Origin: Sthenelais limicola
Lineage: Eukaryota; Annelida; Polychaeta; Phyllodocida; Sigalionidae
Direction of reading: 5' to 3'
DNA: 64,000 nucleotides
NCBI GenBank assembly: GCA_942159475.1
Contig: OW804100.1
Location: forward strand, 12,026,646 to 12,090,645
In this document: piece by piece, positions 43,779-55,716 of the stretch
Layout of the letters: the number at the start of each line of letters is the position of its first letter
Position numbering within the stretch: position 1 is the stretch's first letter
The notes under the pieces: generated by a model
What the model saw: only the letters and a program-made list of their open reading frames with translations
The model's database searches: none
What the model was told of the DNA's origin: nothing
Translations under genes and position numbers: made by a program

Positions 43779-46069
43779 GTGGTTGTACCAGTGGCTGCCA
43801 TGCTCTCAAGGTATAGGGTGGATGGTTCAGCCATACGGTGTGTGTGTGCTTATTAATCATGCTTAGAAATGCAGGTAACACACACCGAGCCAGTGACAAT
43901 ACACTAACACATATTCACTGTGTGCATTAAACACTCAGGAAATCTATTAAAGGTGCGTGTGTGGTGGGGTGAAGCCGTCTATACAAGAGTTATTTCATTC
44001 AGGTAGCCAAGTACTCCATGATGATCTAACAAGATTTTAGATCAGGCAGAAAGCCGACCACAGATATAACATATGGTTTATATTATAAATTTTCCCAGGA
44101 CCTACTCGGTCACAGGCTGGAGGCCACAGGTTGCATAATACCGCTTCTGGGTAATCTACAACAGGAGATAATTCTACGATGACCGATAACAATGATTTTC
44201 TGAAATTTTATCCAAAACCTTAATATACCCAGCTCCCATTCCACAAGGAGCAACTGAAAACTAGTGCCTGATGAGACTTTTTGTTGAAACCACTAAGAAC
44301 AATGTTGATATTTAATAGAAATAACACTACAACAGGTAGTCAATCCCTGTACTAACCAGGCAATACCCACTCAGGGGTCACCAATATCCCCCACATCACT
44401 TCCATATAACCGACCCCACAAGACTTGCTGGAACTTTTTCCCTAATCTAATAGCATATTTATAACATATGCTCTGGGTAGGTACTGTAATTAAATATTGC
44501 AACTTCTTTTGCAAATTAAATCCATTCCATTCCAACTGGGCCTAAAATATAATTATTCCCATTACAAGCTGGTGTAATCCCACTTATTTAATGAATGGCT
44601 GGGATAATCACCTTCCGGAACAACCGGAAGTCACCCAGAAACCTCTAGAAATTATTCATCTCTGATTCAACTACTTCCAAGTGACATGTGTTGATTCTCA
44701 TGAGCTTTTGTGTGTTCCCCATGCACCCTTTCCAGAAAGTTGTTCAGTAGCAATATAAGCCTTTTCACACTCCATAATGAATACACCACATAGTTCTGCT
44801 TCATTTCCCCCAACCCCCTCTCCCCTGCCTACTGAAGGAAATATCAAACTGAAACTGTATTAGGTTACTAGGTTCATAGCCCCCTCTTTTCGCCCAAAAC
44901 TTAATTAGTAGGCGAAGACCATGAAGCCAGCTTCCATAGTTTCAAGTTTGTTTTTGTTTTTAACATGTTTTTGTTTTTAACATGTTTTTTATTAAATTTT
45001 TTAAAACATATACGAGTCAGGAATTTCGAAAAAACTGCTGACCCATATACTCCTGCTGAAGCATAGTATGAGGTCACTCATAACTCACCCGAACAGTTGC
45101 GAAAAGCGATCAAAGAACAAATGTGCCACTTGAACTTATACTTTGGTGAGGAAGCCACGGTTCACACACACACATACATGAAACACAATAAAAATCCTCT
45201 TTAAATAGTGATATTCACTGGCTAGAAGTTGGAGTACATACCAAGAAAATGAAATGTACCAATCCTAATTATCCTAATTGCTTATTTAATGAACACAGAA
45301 CTGTCAATGGTGGGTAAACCAGTTGTCTGTTTCCCCCCACGGCAAATCTCATTAAAAGTTGCTTTAAAATCATGAGATGAGATTTTTGGTAGGGCACCCA
45401 TGTTTTCATCACCTTATACGTCTAACCCATGGCGAGGCTGAGGACCTATTCTGAATACTCTAAGGACCTATTCTTACTGCCCTGGGTCCCCACGGGTGAT
45501 TTCCAAGTGAAATTTTGAGAATAAAATAATTTTAAAGCTAAATCTGTGATGACACAGGCCCCTATTATATGGGAAAAGTTGCCCCATCCCCTGGAGAGAT
45601 CAAGACAGGTGTGTGTGGTGGGGGGGGGGGGGGCGGGAGGTCTATGCTTTGTTGTCATATATTATGTTGGGGTCTGGTTTTCTTCAGAAATCATGTCCTC
45701 CTTCCCACTACCCAGGGACAATACACTAACACATATTCAATCAATTTCTACCTCAACAGTTTGAACTACACGCTAAAGGAACGAGTGTGAAACCAGTACA
45801 CAGTTACAAGACCACCAAATATAAAGGAAATTATTAAATCAGTCTTCCTTCCCACTACCCAGGAACATTACACTAACACATATTCACTCAATTTCTACCT
45901 CAACAGTTTGAACTACACGCTAAAGGAACGAGTGTGAAACCAGTACACAGTTACAAGACCACCAAATGTAAAGGAAATTATTAAATCAGTCTTCCTTCCC
46001 ACTACCCAGGAACAATACACTAACACATATTCACTCATTTTCTACCTCAACAGTTTGCACTATATACAT
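43779..46069. repeat. 2.29-kb segmental duplication, copy 1
   Basis: GAAGCCGTCTATACAAGAG at 43,971 and GATGACACAGGCCCCTATT at about 45,547 recur 2288 bp further right. Identity is very high by eye, with scattered substitutions. Confidence 0.9.
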
Positions 46070-48357
46070 GTGGTTGTACCAGTGGCTGCCATGCTCTCAA
46101 GGTATAGGGTGGATGGTTCAGCCATATGGTGTGTGTGCTTATTAATCATGCTTAGAAATGCAGGTAACACACACCGAGCCAGTGACAATACACTAACACA
46201 TATTCACTGTGTGCATTAAACACTTAGGAAATCTATTAAAGGTGCGTGTGTGGTGGGGTGAAGCCGTCTATACAAGAGTTATTTCATTCAGGTAGCCAAG
46301 TACTCCATGATGATCTAACAAGATTTTAGATCAGGCAGAAAGCCGACCACAGATATAACATATGGTTTATATTATATATTTTCCCAGGACCTACTCGGTC
46401 ACAGGCTGGAGGCCACAGGTTGCATAATACCGCTTCTGGGTAATCTACAACAGGAGATAATTCTACGATGACCGATAACAATGATTTTCTGAAATTTTAT
46501 CCAAAACCTTAATATACCCAGCTCCCATTCCACAAGGAGCAACTGAAAACTAGTGCCTGATGAGACTTTTTGTTGAAACCACTAAGAACAATGTTGATAT
46601 TTAATAGAAATAACACTACAACAGGTAGTCAATCCCTGTACTAACCAGGCAATACCCACTCAGGGGTCACCAATATCCCCCACATCACTTCCATATAACC
46701 GACCCCACAAGACTTGCTGGAACTTTTTCCCTAATCTAATAGCATATTCATAACATATGCTCTGGGTAGGTACTGTAATTAAATATTGCAACTTCTTTTG
46801 CAAATTAAATCCATTCCATTCCAACTGGGCCTAAAATATAATTATTCCCATTACAAGCTGGTGTAATCCCACTTATTTAATGAATGGCTGGGATAATCAC
46901 CTTCCGGAACAACCGGAAGTCACCCAGAAACCTCTAGAAATTATTCATCTCTGATTCAACTACTTCCAAGTGACATGTGTTGATTCTCATGAGCTTTTGT
47001 GTGTTCCCCATGCACCCTTTCCAGAAAGTTGTTCAGTAGCAATATAAGCCTTTTCACACTCCATAATGAATACACCACATAGTTCTGCTTCATTTCCCCC
47101 AACCCCCTCTCCCCTGCCTACTGAAGGAAATATCAAACTGAAACTGTATTAGGTTACTAGGTTCATAGCCCCCTCTTTTCGCCCAAAACTTAATTAGTAG
47201 GCGAAGACCATGAAGCCAGCTTCCATAGTTTCAAGTTTGTTTTTGTTTTTAACATGTTTTTGTTTTTAACATGTTTTTTATTAAATTTTTTAAAACATAT
47301 ACGAGTCAGGAATTTCGAAAAAACTGCTGACCCATATACTCCTGCTGAAGCATAGTATGAGGTCACTCATAACTCACCCGAACAGTTGCGAAAAGCGATC
47401 AAAGAACAAATGTGCCACTTGAACTTATACTTTGGTGAGGAAGCCACGGTTCACACACACACATACATGAAACACAATAAAAATCCTCTTTAAATAGTGA
47501 TATTCACTGGCTAGAAGTTGGAGTACATACCAAGAAAATGAAATGTACCAATCCTAATTATCCTAATTGCTTATTTAATGAACACAGAACTGTCAATGGT
47601 GGATAAATCAGTTGTCTGTTTTCCCCCACGGCAAATCTCATTAAAAGTTGCTTTAAAATCATGAGATGAGATTTTTGGTAGGGCGCCCATGTTTTGATCG
47701 CCTTCTACGTCTAACCCATGGCGAGGCTGAGGACCTATTCTGAATACTCTAAGGACCTATTCTTACTGCCCCGGGTCCCCACGGGTGATTTCCATGTGAA
47801 ATTTTGAGAATAAAATAATTTTAAAGCTTAATCTGTGATGACACAGGCCCCTATTATATGGGAAAAGTTGCCCCATCCCCTGGAGAGATCAAGACAGGTG
47901 TGTGTGGTGGGGGGGGGGGGGCGGGAGGTCTATGCTTTGTTGTCATATATTATGTTGGGGTCTGGTTTGCTTCAGAAATCATGTCCACAATTTCTACCTC
48001 AACAGTTTGAACTACACGCTAAAGGAACGAGTGTGAAACCAGTACACAGTTACAAGACCACCAAATGTAAAGGAAATAATTAAATCAGTCTTTCTTCCCA
48101 CTACCCAGGAACAATACACTAACACATATTCAATCAATTTCTACCTCAACAGTTTGAACTACACGCTAAAGGAACGAGTGTGAAACCAGTACACAGTTAC
48201 AAGACCACCAAATGTAAAGGAAATTATTAAATCAGTCTTTCTTCCCACTACCCAGGAACAATACACTAACACATATTCAATCAATTTCTACCTCAACAGT
48301 TTGAACTACACGCTAAAGGAACGAGTGTGAAACCAGTACACAGTTACAAGACCACCA
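46070..48357. repeat. 2.29-kb segmental duplication, copy 2
   Basis: Tandem copy of the previous block. Substitutions near 47,600-47,705 (GCGCCCATGTTTTGATCGCC) are shared with the partial third copy at 51,660-52,290, so copies 2 and 3 are closer to each other than to copy 1. Confidence 0.9.
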
Positions 48358-51300
48358 AATGTAAAGGAAACTATTAAATCAGTCTTCCTTCCCACTACCC
48401 AGGAACATTACACTAACACATATTCACTCAATTTCTACCTCAACAGTTTGCACTATATACATGTGGTTGTACCAGTGGCTGCCATGCTCTCAAGGTATAG
48501 GGTGGATGGTTCAGCCATATGGTGTGTGTGTGCTTATTAATCGTGCTTAGAAATGCAGGTAACACACACACAGATGCAAGAAAAATAATAAATGCCATCA
48601 CAGTCACACACACAGAGCTAGTGACAATACACTAACACATATTCACTGTGTGCATTAAACACTCAGGAAATCTATTAAAGGTGTGTGTGTGGTGGGGGGG
48701 GCGTGAGGTTGGGGTCTGGTTTGCTTCAGAAATCATGTCCTCCTTCCCACTACCCAGGGACAATACATTAACACATATTCAATCAATTTCTACCTCAACA
48801 GTTTGAACTACACGCTAAAGGAACGAGTGTGAAACCAGTACACAGTTACAAGACCACCAAATGTAAAGGAAATTATTAAATCAGTCTTTCTTCCCACTAC
48901 CCAGGAACAATACACTAACACATATTCAATCAATTTCTACCTCAACAGTTTGAACTACACGCTAAAGGAACGAGTGTGAAACCAGTACACAGTTACAAGA
49001 CCACCAAATGTAAAGGAAACTATTAAATCAGTCTTCCTTCCCACTACCCAGGAACATTACACTAACACATATTCACTCAATTTCTACCTCAACAGTTTGC
49101 ACTATATACATGTGGTTGTACCAGTGGCTGCCATGCTCTCAAGGTATAGGGTGGATGGTTCAGCCATATGGTGTGTGTGTGCTTATTAATCGTGCTTAGA
49201 AATGCAGGTAACACACACACAGATGCAAGAAAAATAATAAATGCCATCACAGTCACACACACAGAGCTAGTGACAATACACTAACACATATTCACTGTGT
49301 GCATTAAACACTCAGGAAATCTATTAAAGGTGTGTGTGTGGTGGGGGGGGCGTGAGGTTGGGGTCTGGTTTGCTTCAGAAATCATGTCCTCCTTCCCACT
49401 ACCCAGGGACAATACACTAACACATATTCAATCAATTTCTACCTCAACAGTTTGAACTACACACTAAAGGAACGAGTGTGAAACCAGTACACAGTTACAA
49501 GACCACCAAATATAAAGGAAATTATTAAATCAGTCTTTCTTCCCACTACCCAGGGACAATACACTAACACATATTCACTCAATTTCTACCTCAACAGTTT
49601 GAACTACATGCTAAAGGAACAAGTGTGAAACCAGTACACAGTTACAAGACCACCAAATGTAAAGGAAATTATTAAATCAGTCTTCCTTCCCACTACCCAG
49701 GAACAATACACTAACACATATTCACTCAATTTCTACCTCAACAGTTTGCACTATATACATGTGGTTGTACCAGTGGCTGCCATGCTCTCAAGGTATAGGG
49801 TGGATGTTTCAGCCATACGGTGTGTGTGCTTATTAATCATGCTTAGGTATGCAGGTAACACACACATACCGATCCAAGAAAAATAATAAATGCCATCACA
49901 GTCACACACACAGAGCCAGTGACAATACACTAACACATATTCACTGTGTGCATTAAACACTCAGGAAATCTATTAAAGGTGTGTGTGTGGTGGGGGGGCG
50001 TGAGGTTGGGGTCTGGTTTGCTTCAGAAATCATGTCCTCCTTCCCACTACCCAGGGACAATACACTAACACATATTCAATCAATTTCTACCTCAACAGTT
50101 TGAACTACACGCTAAAGGAACGAGTGTGAAACCAGTACACAGTTACAAGACCACCAAATATAAAGGAAATTATTAAATCAGTCTTTCTTCCCACTACCCA
50201 GGGACAATACACTAACACATATTCACTCAATTTCTACCTCAACAGTTTGCACTATATACATGTGGTTGTACCAGTGGCTGCCATGCTCTCAAGGTATAGG
50301 GTGGATGGTTCAGACATACGGTGTGTGTGCTTATTAATCATGCTTAGGTATGCAGGTAACACACACATACAGATCCAAGAAAAATAATAAATGCCATCAC
50401 AGTCACACACACAGAGCCAGTGACAATACACTAACACATATTCACTGTGTGCATTAAACACTCAGGAAATCTATTAAAGGTGTGTGTGTGGTGGGGGGGC
50501 GTGAGGTTGGGGTCTGGTTTGCTTCAGAAATCATGTCCTCCTTCCCACTACCCAGGGACAATACACTAATACATATTCAATCAATTTCTACCTCAACAGT
50601 TTGAACTACACGCTAAAGGAACGAGTGTGAAACCAGTACACAGTTACAAGACCACCAAATGTAAAGGAAATTATCTTCCTTCCCACTACCCAGGGACAAT
50701 ACACTAACACATATTCACTCAATTTCTACCTCAACAGTTTGAACTATATACATGTGGTTGTACCAGTGGCTGCCATGCTCTCAAGGTATAGGGTGGATGG
50801 TTCAGCCATATGGTGTGTGTGTGCTTATTAATCATGCTTAGGTATGCAGGAAACACACACACACAGATGCAAGAAAAATAATAAATGCCATCACAGTCAC
50901 ACACACAGAGCCAGTGACAATACACTAACACATATTCACTGTGTGCATTAAACACTCAGGAAATCTATTAAAGGTGCGTGTGTGGTGGAGGGGGGGGGCC
51001 GTCTATCAAGACGTGGTCCTTTTAAAATAGTGAGCATTAAACACTCAGGAAATCTATTAAAGGTGCGTGTGTGGTGGGGGGGGGGGGGGGGGCGTCTATC
51101 AAGACGTGGTCCTTTTAAAATAGTGATGTTCACTGTATAGGAAATAGCTTTTAATAAATGCAAATGAACTGATGTCACTGGGTAAATGAAGCCATTAGGG
51201 AGGTGGTTTCTAAATATACACCACAAACTATTGTACTTCTCATTTACCATCTCACATCATCCAAACTTTTACTAATTATGTACTAGTCTTAGAAAGCCTT

Positions 51301-51399
51301 AGTAACCATGTAACCTAAGTAAAGCTCAAAACAAGAATCAGGCACTCAACAGAAGACCTATCTAGACACTTGTTTATTTAGAATGTTGGACCACCTTAT

Positions 51400-51446
51400 T
51401 GTAAAAAGATCTGCTGCAATAAACAATTCTTGAATTGAATTGAATA
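51400..51446 (+). mobile_element. LINE 3' tail with (TTGAA)n
   Basis: CTGCAATAAACAATTCTTGA followed by ATTGAATTGAATATT. Confidence 0.45.
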
Positions 51447-51659
51447 TTTAGGTTATACTAAGACATTGAAGTATGTAAACGTTTCCAAAGGAATCAGAAG
51501 GCATTGTAAAGATGCACTTGTATCCTTATGTCTAGGATGTATGTCCCTGTGCGTCAAGGCTCAGCAAGACACATTATTGTTTACTAGTACAGAGTCACTT
51601 GGGTATTTGAACAGGTATAACTAATTCTGGTGGAAATATCGGAATATTTGGTGAAAATC

Positions 51660-52290
51660 TAGGTAAATCTTTGATGACACAGGCCCCTATTATATGGGAA
51701 AAGTTTCCCCACCCTTGATCTGGAGAGATCAAAACATGATGAAGCTGAAATCCTCTTTAAATAGTGATATTCACTGGCTAGAAGTTGTAGTTGGGAATAC
51801 ATACCAAGAAAATGAAATGTACCAATCCTAATTATCCTAATTCTTATTTAATGAACACAGAACTGTCAATGGTGGGTAAACCAGTTGTCTGTTTCCCCCC
51901 ACGGCAAATCTCATTAAAAGTTGCTTTAAAATCATGAGATGAGATTTTTGGTAGGGCGCCCATGTTTTGATCGCCTTCTACGTCTAACCCATGGCGAGGC
52001 TGAGGACCTATTCTGAATACTCTAAGGACCTATTCTTACTGCCCCGGGTCCCCACGGGTGATTTCCATGTGAAATTTTGAGAATAAAATAATTTTAAAGC
52101 TAAATCTGTGATGACACAGGCCCCTATTATATGTGGGAAAAGTTGCCCCACCCCCTGGAGAGATCAAGACGTGATCCTTTTAAAATAGTGATATTCACTG
52201 TATGGGAAATAGCTTTAAATAAATGCAAATGAACTGATGTCACTGGGTAAATAAAGCCATTAGGGAGGTGGTTTCTAAATATATTTAGGT
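51660..52290. repeat. Partial third copy of the 2.29-kb block
   Basis: Contains GATGACACAGGCCCCTATTA twice (about 51,673 and 52,110) and the GGCGAGGCTGAGGACCTATT segment at about 51,990. Confidence 0.85.
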
Positions 52291-52551
52291 TATACTAGGA
52301 CATTGTACTAAAAGTCTCCAAAGGAATCAGAAGGCATGGTAAAGATGCACTTGTGTCCTTATGCCTAGGAATTATGTCCCTGTGCGTCAAGGCAAACTCG
52401 AGAAGAAACAAAAGAGAGAGTGACAAGTAACAAGGGGAGTAGACTTAACTTCTCTGTATACCATTTGACAGGGAGGAACAGGCCGCACAAGCATTGTGAA
52501 GATGCATTTGGATCCTTACATTTTAAAGGATAGGTGCATATATTTAAGAAA

Positions 52552-52735
<184 letters not shown>

Positions 52736-52807
52736 AATAGGTCCACTTGAGTGTGGACTGGTTTCAGCCAGCCTGTCCTATTTAAATTAGGACACTAGAA
52801 AACTGAT

Positions 52808-53035
52808 TAAAAAAGGGATTGTATACCACTTGACAGGGGGGAACAGGCCGCACAAGCATTGTAAAGATGCATTTGGGTCCTTATGTATTAAAGGATCAAT
52901 AGGTGCGTAAATTTAAAAAAAAAAAAATTGAGATAAAAATAAATAAACAAATAAATAAAAATAGGTGCACTTTAATGTGGACGTGGTTTCAGCCTGTCCT
53001 ATTCAAATTAGGACACTAGAAAACTGATTAAAAAA
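52808..53035. repeat. Diverged duplicate of 52,455-52,800
   Basis: GACAGGGGGGAACAGGCCGC, GATGCATTTGGGTCCTTA and GGTTTCAGCCTGTCCTATT repeat the order found just upstream around the AAAT run. Confidence 0.8.
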
Positions 53036-54531
53036 GGATTAACTGTCTGATTTTCAAGTGAAATTTTTTCGAATAAAAATATGGCGGGTAGAAGAAATAA
53101 ATTTATATAGTCAGGGTGCCTCAATACAGATACATTACGACTTGCTAATAATTTAACCATTGATAGTGGGATCGTTTGTAAACAAAATGACAAAATACAT
53201 AACATGTGAGATACATGAACAAAACATAGGAAATTGGAAAGACATGGAAATGGAGAAGAAAGAGAGAACTTACAAGGTAAGGTAAAAACAGGAACTTTTG
53301 TTGTTTTTTTTGCATTTTTGTTCACTGTTAAACATGAGTTAGTTGAGTTAGGAATGACAGACAAAGTTAGTTGAGTTAGGAATGGCAGACAAAGACATGG
53401 AAATGGAGAAGAGAGAGAGAACGTACAAGGTAAGGTAAAAACAGGAACTTTTGTTGTTTTTTTTGCATTTTTGTTCACTGTTAAACATGAGTTAGTTGAG
53501 TTAGGAATGACAGACAAAGTTAGTTGAGTTAGGAATGGCAGACAAAGACATGGAAATGGAGAAGAGAGAGAGAATTTACAAGGTAAGGTAAAAACAGGAA
53601 CTTTTGTTGTTTTTTTTGCATTTTTGTTCACTGTTGAACATGAGTGAGTTGTTAGAGTTGTTAGAGTTGTTAGAGTTGTTAGAGTTGTTAGAGTTGTTAG
53701 AGTTGTTAGAGTTGTTAGAGTTGTTACAGTTGTTACAGTTGTTAGAGTTGTTACAGTTGTTACTGTTGTTAGGTTGAGAAGGAAGCGTGAGGCTGTGAGT
53801 AGCAGAGGCTGGGTGGCGTGGGTTGTGGGACAAGGGGCTGAGGGACCTCCTCGGTTATGATGTCCTGGGGAGTCAACCACCGCATCTTTCCCCTGTGGTA
53901 CACATGTCTGACATTCCACGTGAGGAGGAAAAACCTCCACCGGAGGAACGTCCAAGGCATCCAGCTGAGGGTCTGCGGTGTCATCCCATACCAAACGGGA
54001 AACCGAGGGAACGGACAGAGGTGTTGGGGGGGAGGAGGGGGAAGAGGGGGTTAAGGAGGACAGCTGCACTTGGGACTCAACCACCACATCATTTCCCTGT
54101 GGTTTCGTCTGACATTCCTCGTGGGGAAGGAAAACTTCCACCTGGGGAACGTCCAACTCATCCACGTGAGAGTTCTCCTGTGGGACACTGACTTCATCCA
54201 CTTGGGGAATATCAGAGGCATCCACCTGAGGTTCTGCGGCGTCATCCCATTCTAGACTTTGACACTCCTCGAACTCCTCGAAGGAATCGTCAAAGGAGCA
54301 GGCAAAGGATGGATAATAGGAACGGAGGACGGAAGGGACAGGCAGGGGTGCTGGGGGAGAGGAGGGTGTTTCGGAGGGCAGGTAAAGGTCGTAGTCGAAG
54401 GAGGGAGCAGGAAGCTCAAAAGCTTCAATCTCCTCCAGGAGGGAATCCTCCAGCTCGCTGAATGACAGCTCGAATTCGCCGTAAGTCAGGGGGCTGGCGG
54501 GGGACAAAGCACACAAGGAGTAGTAAGCCAT
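53008..54531 (-). CDS. Acidic Ser/Pro-rich protein, repeat-containing; unrecognised
   Basis: A 507-codon open frame on the minus strand, the longest in the window. The start at 54,529-54,531 (MAYYSLCALSPASPLTYGEF) is followed by an acidic helix-like stretch, FSELEDSLLEEIEAFELPAP, then Ser/Pro-rich linkers. Residues of about 55-235 hold two imperfect modules, each with TPSSPP..PL.VPSV, WDD-A-PQ-DA-D, PPVEVF/PQVEVF and ECQT..PQG. From about residue 250 the frame crosses a 9-bp repeat giving TLTTLTT runs, then three exact 51-residue units (153 bp each). A GTAAGT donor (minus strand, near 53,272) and weaker relatives in the units suggest splicing, so the true product may end earlier. No membrane segment, enzyme motif or DNA-binding domain was seen in the first 240 residues; an activation-domain-like role is a guess. 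The C-terminal 150 residues are hydrophobic and probably intronic. Confidence 0.5.
   Translation of the reverse strand: MAYYSLCALSPASPLTYGEFELSFSELEDSLLEEIEAFELPAPSFDYDLYLPSETPSSPPAPLPVPSVLRSYYPSFACSFDDSFEEFEECQSLEWDDAAEPQVDASDIPQVDEVSVPQENSHVDELDVPQVEVFLPHEECQTKPQGNDVVVESQVQLSSLTPSSPSSPPTPLSVPSVSRLVWDDTADPQLDALDVPPVEVFPPHVECQTCVPQGKDAVVDSPGHHNRGGPSAPCPTTHATQPLLLTASRFLLNLTTVTTVTTLTTVTTVTTLTTLTTLTTLTTLTTLTTLTTLTTHSCSTVNKNAKKTTKVPVFTLPCKFSLSSPFPCLCLPFLTQLTLSVIPNSTNSCLTVNKNAKKTTKVPVFTLPCTFSLSSPFPCLCLPFLTQLTLSVIPNSTNSCLTVNKNAKKTTKVPVFTLPCKFSLSSPFPCLSNFLCFVHVSHMLCILSFCLQTIPLSMVKLLASRNVSVLRHPDYINLFLLPAIFLFEKISLENQTVNPFLISFLVS
53271..53640. repeat. 153-bp tandem repeat (about 2.4 copies)
   Basis: TACAAGGTAAGG recurs at 53,271, 53,424 and 53,577. 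The unit includes AAAAACAGGAACTTTTGTTG and a doubled TTAGTTGAGTTAGGAATG. Its length is 51 codons exactly. Confidence 0.95.
53640..53772. repeat. 9-bp repeat (GTTAGAGTT)n
   Basis: About 14 copies with GTTACAGTT variants at the right side. In the minus frame it encodes Thr/Leu/Thr. Confidence 0.95.
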
Positions 54532-55716
54532 TTTCGTTCGGTCGTTCGTTCGTACTAGCAGGCAGGTATAAGGTCAACGGTGCTTTGGTAGTTGGTGGAA
54601 GTTTGGTGGATAAGTGTGGCAGTAGAACTGAAATTGATAAAAAAAAACATAATTAGATTTGAGATATTTCTATTCAGAAAAAGCAGCATTATGTATGTCA
54701 ACGACAATATTCTCAGTCGATCATGTAGGCTACAATTAATTTGCATCGTTCACAAAAACAGGGAAAGGATGAAATAAGAAATTTTACACAAAAGATTCTG
54801 GTAGGATAAGTACAAAATTATACAATTAGTTAGATACTAGCTTTACATTACGAGTTGAAAAGACAGAGATTTACACTACACAAGGATATTTTTACATGTG
54901 AAACATTACAGTAAAAACTACAAATCAATTATACAAGAGAAAAATACAACGACCGGGACAAGTATTTTACATAGCCTTAGTGTGATTTAAATGTTGCTGT
55001 AAGTAGTCATATCAACACCAGGCATGAATTAATAGAATATCCAAGCTAAATAAGAACAAATCTAATTAAATAGCCATGATCGACATATTGTAACGGAACA
55101 CTTAACAAAGACACAATGAAACATGGTGTAAGATATTCTAATTAAAAAACAAAACAAAGCTTTTATATTTTAGCAGCTTAAGTTACCTGAAAACAGAAAA
55201 AAATATAACCAAACAATAGAATTAAAGGGGAAGTAAGTAAATGGGATAATAACTGCAACAACAAAAAAGTTGACTATGTTACACGATGATGTTGGATTTT
55301 ATCCCGGCCGAAACACTGAAATAAAGTAAACAATGTGAGTGGGTCGGATTATTGTCCTGACTGTACCAGCTGTGTGGACTTATAAGGCTACCGTGATTAA
55401 GTTATTCGATCAACGTCTAATATGGTACTAAACTTAATCTAATAATTTTATACCGGGTCGAAATGTGGAGGCTTCTATTACAAAGGTTTGCTATAGGTTC
55501 TAGCCGTTTCCATTCATATCGGTCGGTTATTTATATATTTGTAGAGGCATACAATATAGCGAGGAATACTGTTATAACCAAATTACTAACTTTAACGTGG
55601 GCTATGTCGAAGTAAAACGTGTGTAAATACGTTTTATTTTTCAGGAAGATGACAGTAAATTTGTGAGAGATACAGATGATATATCATTCAGTTGCTGTAC
55701 ACATGTAGGAGTCGTT
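54532..55716. other. Upstream region of the acidic-protein frame, otherwise unassigned
   Basis: Immediately upstream of the minus-strand start are repeated TTCG words (CGTTCGGTCGTTCGTTCG) at 54,534-54,551, a possible 5' UTR. No clear TATA box or further exon was identified. Confidence 0.3.

Larger units (their letters stand above)
41546..52470. repeat. ~11-kb complex satellite / higher-order repeat region
   Basis: Built from a 147-bp monomer (M), an L segment of about 350 bp that starts near CATGTGGTTGTACCAGTGGC, and larger duplicated blocks. L recurs ten times, with GTGGTTG at 41,761, 42,591, 43,239, 43,779, 46,070, 48,463, 49,112, 49,761, 50,262 and 50,753. G-runs of 7-17 bases follow a GTGTGTGTGGTGG stretch in most copies. 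Recurrent 60-70-codon frames inside are repeat by-products, without family features. Confidence 0.93.

Noticed and set aside
44268..44290. Hammerhead-like core CTGATGAG..GAAAC (also about 46,556)
   Set aside because: Stem II would be only three pairs with a G-T closing pair, and the flanks do not form stems I and III; no cleavage-site triplet in the right place.
42581..50955. Recurrent 69-74-codon frame in the satellite (starts MFNAHSEYVL)
   Set aside because: It is copied with each L segment, contains CA/GT microsatellite translation and has no family features; a by-product of the repeat.
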